Origin: Pseudomonas viridiflava
GTDB lineage: Bacteria; Pseudomonadota; Gammaproteobacteria; Pseudomonadales; Pseudomonadaceae
Assembly: GCF_900601905.1 (NCBI RefSeq)
Contig: NZ_UWFA01000170.1
Location: 310,001 to 374,000 of the forward strand
Reading direction: 5' to 3'
DNA: 64,000 nucleotides
Shown: positions 59,188 to 64,000 of the stretch, in pieces
Numbering within the stretch: the stretch's first letter is position 1
Layout: each line of letters begins with the position of its first letter
Translations under genes and position numbers: made by a program
Notes under the pieces: generated by a model
What the model saw: the letters and a program-made list of their open reading frames with translations, nothing else
Databases searched by the model: none
Told to the model about the DNA's origin: nothing

Positions 59188-60279
59188 ATGTCCGGCAACA
59201 CCTTCGGCAAACTGTTCACTGTCACCACTGCCGGCGAAAGCCACGGTCCGGCACTGGTCGCTATCGTTGACGGCTGCCCGCCGGGCCTTGAGCTGTCGCT
59301 GCAAGACCTGCAAGTCGATCTGGATCGACGCAAGCCCGGCACCAGCCGTCATACCACCCAGCGCCAGGAAGCCGACGAGGTGGAAATCCTATCCGGTGTT
59401 TTCGAGGGCAAGACCACGGGTGCCTCGATCGGTCTGCTGATCCGCAACACCGACCAGAAGTCCAAGGACTATTCGGCGATTCAGGATCTGTTCCGTCCCG
59501 CCCACGCCGACTACACCTACCACCATAAATACGGCATCCGCGACTATCGCGGGGGTGGCCGCAGTTCGGCTCGTGAAACCGCCATGCGCGTAGCGGCAGG
59601 GGCCATCGCCAAAAAGTATCTGGCGACCATGGGCATCGTGGTGCGCGGCTACATGAGCCAGCTTGGCCCGATTGAAATCCCGTTCAAAACCTGGGACTCG
59701 GTGGAGGACAACGCGTTTTTCTGCCCTGATCCTGACAAGGTGGCAGAGCTGGAAACCTATATGGACCAGCTGCGTCGCGATCAGGATTCGGTCGGCGCGA
59801 AAATCACCGTGGTTGCCGAAGGCGTCATGCCGGGGCTGGGCGAGCCGATATTCGACCGCCTGGACGCCGACCTGGCCCACGCCCTGATGAGCATCAACGC
59901 CGTCAAGGGTGTCGAAATCGGTGCCGGTTTTGACTGTGTCGCCCAGCGCGGCACCGAGCATCGCGATGAGCTGACGCCTGAAGGGTTCCTGTCCAACCAT
60001 GCGGGCGGCATTCTGGGCGGAATATCGTCCGGCCAGCCGATCGTTGCGCATCTGGCGCTCAAGCCGACCTCCAGCATTACCACCCCGGGGCGCTCGATCG
60101 ATGTGCACGGCAACTCGGTGGATGTGATCACCAAAGGTCGTCACGATCCTTGTGTGGGAATTCGCGCCACGCCAATCGCTGAAGCCATGATGGCCATCGT
60201 GTTGCTGGACCACTTGTTGCGGCACCGTGGCCAGAATGCCGATGTGCAGGTCAGCACTCCTGTGCTGGGCCAATTGTAA
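59188..60279 (+). CDS. aroC: chorismate synthase
   Basis: 363 residues, family length. Start ATG 59188 with CGGAG about 8 bases upstream; a frame from 59032 is longer than any AroC. Family signatures: [40 protein letters not shown] (FMN and phosphate binding), and [19 protein letters not shown]. It converts EPSP to chorismate, the branch point for aromatic amino acids, folate and siderophores. Confidence 0.96.
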   Translation: MSGNTFGKLFTVTTAGESHGPALVAIVDGCPPGLELSLQDLQVDLDRRKPGTSRHTTQRQEADEVEILSGVFEGKTTGASIGLLIRNTDQKSKDYSAIQDLFRPAHADYTYHHKYGIRDYRGGGRSSARETAMRVAAGAIAKKYLATMGIVVRGYMSQLGPIEIPFKTWDSVEDNAFFCPDPDKVAELETYMDQLRRDQDSVGAKITVVAEGVMPGLGEPIFDRLDADLAHALMSINAVKGVEIGAGFDCVAQRGTEHRDELTPEGFLSNHAGGILGGISSGQPIVAHLALKPTSSITTPGRSIDVHGNSVDVITKGRHDPCVGIRATPIAEAMMAIVLLDHLLRHRGQNADVQVSTPVLGQL

Positions 60280-60315
60280 TGCGCGACGCCGCCGCTTGAA
60301 CCTCGGCAGACCGAG

Positions 60316-61479
60316 GTGACGCCAACTGCCAACGGACAGCTGCCGTACTGGAGGCTGTCCGGGTTTTACGTGTTCTACTTCGCGCTGCTCGGCTCGACCG
60401 CTCCCTTTCTGCCGTTGTATTTCAGCCATTTGGGGTTTTCCAGTGCGCGTATCGGCGAACTGGTGGCCATCCCCATGCTGATGCGCTGCATTGCGCCCAA
60501 TATCTGGGGCTGGCTGGGGGATTACACCGGGCGACGGCTGATCATTGTGCGCGGCGGTGCGATCTGCGCGCTGCTGGCCTTTTCCCTGATTCTGCTCAAC
60601 AAAAGCTATGCCTGGCTGGCGATGGTCATGGCTCTTCACGCGTTCTTCTGGCACGCCATGCTGCCGCAGTTCGAGGTCATCACGCTGGCCCATCTTCAAG
60701 GCCAGGCCTCGCGCTACAGCCAGATCCGTTTGTGGGGCTCCATTGGTTTCATCCTCGCGGTGGTGGGCCTGGGCCGTCTGTTCGAATGGATCAGCCTGGA
60801 TTTCTTTCCACTGCTGTTGCTGATGATTATTTTCGGCATCGTGATCAGCAGTTGGTGGGTGCCCAATGCCAAGCCGCCGCCGCTGGCGACGCGTAGCGAA
60901 TCCGGTGGTTTTCTGCGGCAACTGACCCGTCCCGGTGTGCTGGCTTTTTATGCCTGCGTTGCGCTGATGCAGTTGAGCCATGGGCCTTATTACACCTTCC
61001 TGACGCTGTACCTCGATCAACTGGGTTACAGCCGTGGCGTCATTGGTGTGCTGTGGGCGCTTGGCGTAGTCGCGGAAGTGCTGATGTTCATGGCCATGAG
61101 CCGACTTCTGCAGCGCTTTTCAGTGCGTCAGGTGTTGCTCGCCAGTTTTCTGCTGGCCTCGCTGCGCTGGCTGTTGCTGGGCAGTTTTGCGCAAAGCCTG
61201 TCCGTGCTGCTGTTTGCCCAACTGCTGCATGCGGCAACGTTTGGCAGTTTCCATGCGTCCGCCATTCATTTCGTGCAGCGCAGCTTCGGCCCGCAGCAAC
61301 AGGGCCAGGGTCAGGCGTTGTACGCAGCGCTGTCCGGGACCGGCGGTGCGCTCGGTGCGCTGTACGCCGGCTACAGCTGGAATACACTGGGCCCGGGCTG
61401 GACGTTTACCATTGCAAGCCTTGCGGCGTTGGCCGCGGCGATCATCGCTTGCACCCGAATGAAAGAGGAGCACTCATGA
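60316..61479 (+). CDS. MFS transporter, nucleoside/PPP-type
   Basis: 387 residues. GTG start at 60316; the surrounding GAGGTG makes this less certain than a typical start. About 12 helices. Begins PYWRLSGFYVFYFALLGSTA, then the GWLGDYTGRR inter-helix motif. It is related to the 3-phenylpropionate/nucleoside side of MFS (HcaT-like). Its stop overlaps the following gene by four bases (ATGA), so the two are translationally coupled. Occupies the position of the MFS gene after aroC in P. aeruginosa. Confidence 0.88.
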   Translation: MTPTANGQLPYWRLSGFYVFYFALLGSTAPFLPLYFSHLGFSSARIGELVAIPMLMRCIAPNIWGWLGDYTGRRLIIVRGGAICALLAFSLILLNKSYAWLAMVMALHAFFWHAMLPQFEVITLAHLQGQASRYSQIRLWGSIGFILAVVGLGRLFEWISLDFFPLLLLMIIFGIVISSWWVPNAKPPPLATRSESGGFLRQLTRPGVLAFYACVALMQLSHGPYYTFLTLYLDQLGYSRGVIGVLWALGVVAEVLMFMAMSRLLQRFSVRQVLLASFLLASLRWLLLGSFAQSLSVLLFAQLLHAATFGSFHASAIHFVQRSFGPQQQGQGQALYAALSGTGGALGALYAGYSWNTLGPGWTFTIASLAALAAAIIACTRMKEEHS

Positions 61480-62009
61480 GCAGCCTGTTTGTGTACCACC
61501 AAGCAAGTCCCGAGCAGCCTTTTAAAGTGTTGACTCACCTGGAAGACATTGTTTCGACGCTGGCCGAGCAGGGCGTGGGCTTCGAGCGTTTGCAGGCCGC
61601 GACGCCTGTAAGTCCGGAGGCGAGCCAGCAAGACGTGCTGGGCAGCTATCGGGTGCAGGTCGATAGCCTCATGACCGAGCGCGGTTACGCGGCTGTCGAG
61701 GTGATCAGCGCCTTTGCCGCTGACCCCAGTAAGCGCCAGCTTTCGCTGGATGAACATCACTATGATCAGGACGAAGTCCGATTTTTCGTGGCTGGGCGCG
61801 GCCTTTTTACACTGCATATCAAGGACTGCGTTTACGCCGTGCTGTGTGAAAAGAACGACCTGATCTCAGTTCCTGCCGGTACCCGACGCTGGTTTGACAG
61901 TGGCGAAAATCCACGCGTGGCGGCTATTCGTCTGTTCAGAAAGCCAGGCACTGTCACGTTCACGGGTGACGGCCTGGCTGCCGATTTCGTGTCGCTCGAC
62001 GACCTGTAA
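61476..62009 (+). CDS. acireductone dioxygenase-like cupin with altered metal site
   Basis: 177 residues (MtnD is about 180). Homologous to acireductone dioxygenase throughout: LTHLEDIVSTLAEQGVGFER, DEVRFFVAGRGLFTLHI and VLCEKNDLISVPAGT. The four metal ligands of ARD are His, His, Glu, His. Here His94 and Glu100 are kept, but the second His is Tyr96 (EHHYDQDE instead of EHTHxEDE), and the fourth is Arg138 (TRRWFD instead of TPHWFD). GAGGAG precedes ATG 61476, which overlaps the MFS stop. The mtnB and mtnC partners found at this place in P. aeruginosa are absent. It may be inactive, or a cupin with a new role. Confidence 0.85.
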   Translation: MSSLFVYHQASPEQPFKVLTHLEDIVSTLAEQGVGFERLQAATPVSPEASQQDVLGSYRVQVDSLMTERGYAAVEVISAFAADPSKRQLSLDEHHYDQDEVRFFVAGRGLFTLHIKDCVYAVLCEKNDLISVPAGTRRWFDSGENPRVAAIRLFRKPGTVTFTGDGLAADFVSLDDL

Positions 62010-62244
62010 GCGCTCAGGCGTCTGCAGATGTCGGCGCCGGTTTGTCAGGGGCGAAGAACAAGCAAGTCGTCCAAATCTGACCAGAAAGTAGGACGTTGCC
62101 TGGTTATCTGTAGGGAATCGCTGTTTGTTTCTTCGCGTGTTTTTAAACATTTTTATTCGTGTAGCTTCCTGATTTCCCCGTCGACGGCGCCGTCTTCAAC
62201 GCAGCCAATAAACAGCGCCGGGTTTGGAAACAGGAGCACATTTT

Positions 62245-62967
62245 TTGGCAAGTTCGAAAGCACCCAACCCAACGCCTGACGCTCTCGTCCAGCAAATGGT
62301 GAGCAGCATTGATGAACTGGATAACGATCAGGCCATCGAAAACGCCCTGAGCTGGCTGTGTCGCGAATGTGGCGCGCAACGTGCCATGTTTTATCAGTTC
62401 AGAGAGTCGATGCTGCTGACCCTGGTCACGTTCAACGTCGAGGACACCTGGAGCCCCGTTTATCGGCGCCTGCGCCTGTTCACCCAGGACCCGATGATCA
62501 AGTTTTTTGGCTCACAGCTGGGGTTTGTGGAGTGGCATAAAGCATTTGAACTGCACCCGCCACCGGACAGTTATCGTCAGGCAGTAGACGACCATCAGCT
62601 GCTGCCGGCGTTTTCCTACGGCTATACAAGCCAAGGGCGCAGCTTCCAGGGGGTGACGTCGATCTGCTCACTCAACGGACTGCGCAGAACCCTGACTCCG
62701 GGTGACAAATACCTGCTGTCGAGCCTGGTACCGGTGCTGCATCTGGTCGGGCGCGGCACCAAGTTGCGCGCAAAGGGCCTGAGCAGCAAGGAACTGGAAA
62801 TCCTCGAATGGGCCCGCGACGGCAAGACGGCCTGGGAAATCGCCTCGATTCGGCAGATATCCGAGGCCACGGTGAAGTACCACCTCAAAAGCATCTACAG
62901 CAAACTTGGGGTATCCAATCGGGCGCAGGCGGTGGGTGAGGCGTTGTGTCTGGGGATTATCAAGTGA
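62245..62967 (+). CDS. LuxR-family regulator with AHL-binding domain (LuxR solo)
   Basis: 240 residues from TTG 62245, chosen because CAGGAG lies 8 bases upstream; a TTG at 62224 overlaps this site. The N-terminal domain keeps the spacing of five conserved AHL-pocket residues: W69, Y73, D82, P83, W97, equal to TraR W57, Y61, D70, P71, W85. C-terminal LuxR HTH: LSSKELEILEWARDGKTAWE and SEATVKYHLKSIYSKLGVSN. No luxI-type gene lies in the window, so it is classed as a solo that may sense its own or foreign AHLs. Confidence 0.88.
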   Translation: MASSKAPNPTPDALVQQMVSSIDELDNDQAIENALSWLCRECGAQRAMFYQFRESMLLTLVTFNVEDTWSPVYRRLRLFTQDPMIKFFGSQLGFVEWHKAFELHPPPDSYRQAVDDHQLLPAFSYGYTSQGRSFQGVTSICSLNGLRRTLTPGDKYLLSSLVPVLHLVGRGTKLRAKGLSSKELEILEWARDGKTAWEIASIRQISEATVKYHLKSIYSKLGVSNRAQAVGEALCLGIIK

Positions 62968-63011
62968 TGGATCGACACAGACGCCGGTCAGAAAAGCGGC
63001 TGAGCACCGGG

Positions 63012-63049
63012 CAAAAAAAAGCCGTGAAAGCAATCAAGCAATCACGGCT
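63012..63049 (-). terminator. rho-independent terminator of the DUF3509 gene
   Basis: AGCCGTGA at 63020-63027 pairs with TCACGGCT at 63042-63049, and the run of eight A at 63013-63020 gives a T-tract on the minus strand. Between convergent luxR and DUF3509. Confidence 0.75.
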
Positions 63050-63104
63050 AAACAAAGGGAGCGAAGCGTTTGAATCAAAACAGCATTGCAACGGCAGTCA
63101 ATCA

Positions 63105-63383
63105 TTAACGGGTGTGATAAGTCGGCAAGTCAAAACGGTGCTGGCTTTGCAGCATGGAGATCGCCGGCAATTCGCTCGCCTGGGCGGCGAGGTCGCGGCG
63201 GATGGCGCTGATGACCCATTCCAGTTGTACCGGGGTATGGAGCTGGGCATAGGACACCGAGCGGCGGATTTGTTTACCTTCGCCGTTACGCAAGGACAGA
63301 AGCACACCACCGTCAGGACGGGCTTGGGTGGTTACGTCGAATTCGGAAAATACGGAAGCGAATTTTTCTTGAATAAAAGTCAT
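63105..63383 (-). CDS. DUF3509 domain protein
   Basis: 92 residues from ATG 63383 (an ATG five codons upstream is less likely). Pattern of the Pseudomonas DUF3509 family: IQEKFASVFSEFDVTTQARP, DGGVLLSLRNGEGKQIRRSV, and LEWVISAIRRDLAAQ. Small cytoplasmic protein of unknown function, common in pseudomonads. A possible sigma-54 promoter lies about 48 bases upstream. Confidence 0.8.
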   Translation of the reverse strand: MTFIQEKFASVFSEFDVTTQARPDGGVLLSLRNGEGKQIRRSVSYAQLHTPVQLEWVISAIRRDLAAQASELPAISMLQSQHRFDLPTYHTR

Positions 63384-63868
63384 GTCTAGCGGCTCCATTG
63401 CTCATGGGATAACAAGCTTGGTAGTACTAGTGCAGTGACTGTGCCAGTATTTGAATTAATATAAAATCTATATAAAACAATGAGTTACTGAGTTTCAGAA
63501 AATTTGGCTTCGTGCATTCTGCATGAATGACCATCGTGCATCCTGCATTTTGCGGGTTTTCAGGGTTTTTTTTGCAGGTGCTGCGGAACTTTGCAGAACT
63601 GACCAGTGAGCACGGGACGCTCAGAGAGGAGGGGTGTGGTCAGTGGATCGGACAGCCGTTTCGCTTTTTTATTCGACTGCTTGAACAAAAAAGTCGTTCG
63701 TGGCCTTGATTCGGCGATCGACTCGACTTCATGGACGTGCTGTTTCCCCTCGGCACCTGCCTTGACCTCAATCGAACCGCTGCGCAGACTCGCGGTCACT
63801 TTCTTGAGCGGGTGGCTTTAGCGAGCTGGTTCCGCCTTTTATTCAGTGTTGAACAGCAGGAGACGACG
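63384..63868. other. intergenic region before the ankyrin gene
   Basis: 485 bases. Positions 63440-63500 are AT-rich (AATTAATATAAAATCTATAT) and hold the possible sigma-54 element. The rest, up to 63868, shows no supported gene; frames at 63527-63709 and 63606-63821 lack ribosome sites. Confidence 0.5.
63431..63446 (-). promoter_or_regulatory. possible sigma-54 promoter (-24/-12)
   Basis: On the minus strand, TGGCACAGTCACTGCA has GG and GC ten bases apart, as in TGGCAC-N5-TTGCA; the -12 box reads CTGCA, one mismatch. It would start transcription about 35 bases before the DUF3509 ATG. Confidence 0.4.
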
Positions 63869-64000
63869 ATGTCCGAACAGATCACCCCACAAAGCCAGGA
63901 GCCTGTGCGCATGAGCGACGATGAAGCACTGGAATTTGCCGAGCAGGTGTTCGACGTCGCCCGGCGTGGCGATGCTGTGATGTTGCAAGCGCTGCTGGAA
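63869..64000 (+). CDS. ankyrin-repeat protein, N-terminal part (cut by window edge)
   Basis: ATG 63869 with CAGGAG about 7 bases upstream. The 44 visible residues begin MSEQITPQSQEPVRMSDDEA and continue LEFAEQVFDVARRGDAVMLQ, ending ALLE. The FDxARxGDxxxLxxLL pattern is the typical N-terminal start of Pseudomonas ankyrin-repeat proteins. The gene continues beyond base 64000, so length and repeat number cannot be given. Confidence 0.75.
   Translation, partial: MSEQITPQSQEPVRMSDDEALEFAEQVFDVARRGDAVMLQALLE

Noticed and set aside
59389..61020. Long minus-strand frame opposite aroC and the MFS gene (543 codons)
   Set aside because: Spans two well-supported genes in antisense; amino acid pattern is His/Gln/Arg-rich noise.

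Overview
This is a chromosomal segment from a Pseudomonas species, most likely of the fluorescens/syringae lineage. The evidence is the GC-rich codon use, the large NAD-dependent glutamate dehydrogenase (1618 aa), the acnB-DUF1289 and folE/smr/isochorismatase/prmB/hydrolase/aroC gene orders, DUF3509 and DUF2897 proteins, and many Pseudomonas-type REP doublets. No rRNA, tRNA, CRISPR array, insertion sequence or prophage was found. The right edge cuts an ankyrin-repeat gene.

Layout. 1-1.3 kb: a small secreted peptide gene, two weak small ORFs and REP elements. 1.3-6.8 kb (minus): GST, sbcC and sbcD, overlapping head to tail. 7-13.9 kb (minus): a MoxR/Bat-type operon, moxR-DUF58-DUF4381-vwaA-vwaB/TPR-batD, with overlapping junctions. 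14.2-16.9 kb: a broken Tc-toxin A subunit (N-terminal and C-terminal pieces joined by an internal deletion and frameshift) facing a small acidic protein gene. 17.3-25.1 kb: NAD-glutamate dehydrogenase and acnB, converging. 25.4-30 kb: DUF1289, tusA, pdxB, a small CxxC protein and an MsbA-like ABC exporter. 30-31 kb: ppnP and a DEDDh exonuclease.

31-40.4 kb holds the acyclic terpene utilization cluster atuABCDEF (minus) with divergent atuR and two AtuR-like operators between atuR and atuA. It encodes citronellol/geraniol catabolism through citronellyl-CoA dehydrogenase, geranyl-CoA carboxylase and isohexenylglutaconyl-CoA hydratase. 40.5-54.5 kb is a mosaic of single genes: a periplasmic binding protein, DUF2897, ethanolamine permease, pyrF, an MDR oxidoreductase, LD-carboxypeptidase, an HBM-type chemoreceptor, BenE, MarR, a PLP aminotransferase, GST, a glutaredoxin-like protein, folE and an Smr endonuclease. 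54.6-62 kb carries a conserved block: a cysteine hydrolase, prmB, a GNAT-like membrane-anchored protein, an alpha/beta hydrolase, aroC, an MFS transporter and a divergent acireductone dioxygenase. 62.2-64 kb has a LuxR regulator with the AHL-pocket residues but no luxI, DUF3509 behind a possible sigma-54 promoter, and the partial ankyrin gene.

The points most worth a second look are: the Tc-A relic and its convergent neighbour; the mtnD-like gene that has lost two of four metal-ligand histidines where mtnB and mtnC would be expected; the LuxR solo; a 126-nt nested inverted repeat upstream of acnB; and a 122-123 bp tandem repeat after pyrF. No wholly new multi-gene system could be demonstrated from sequence alone.
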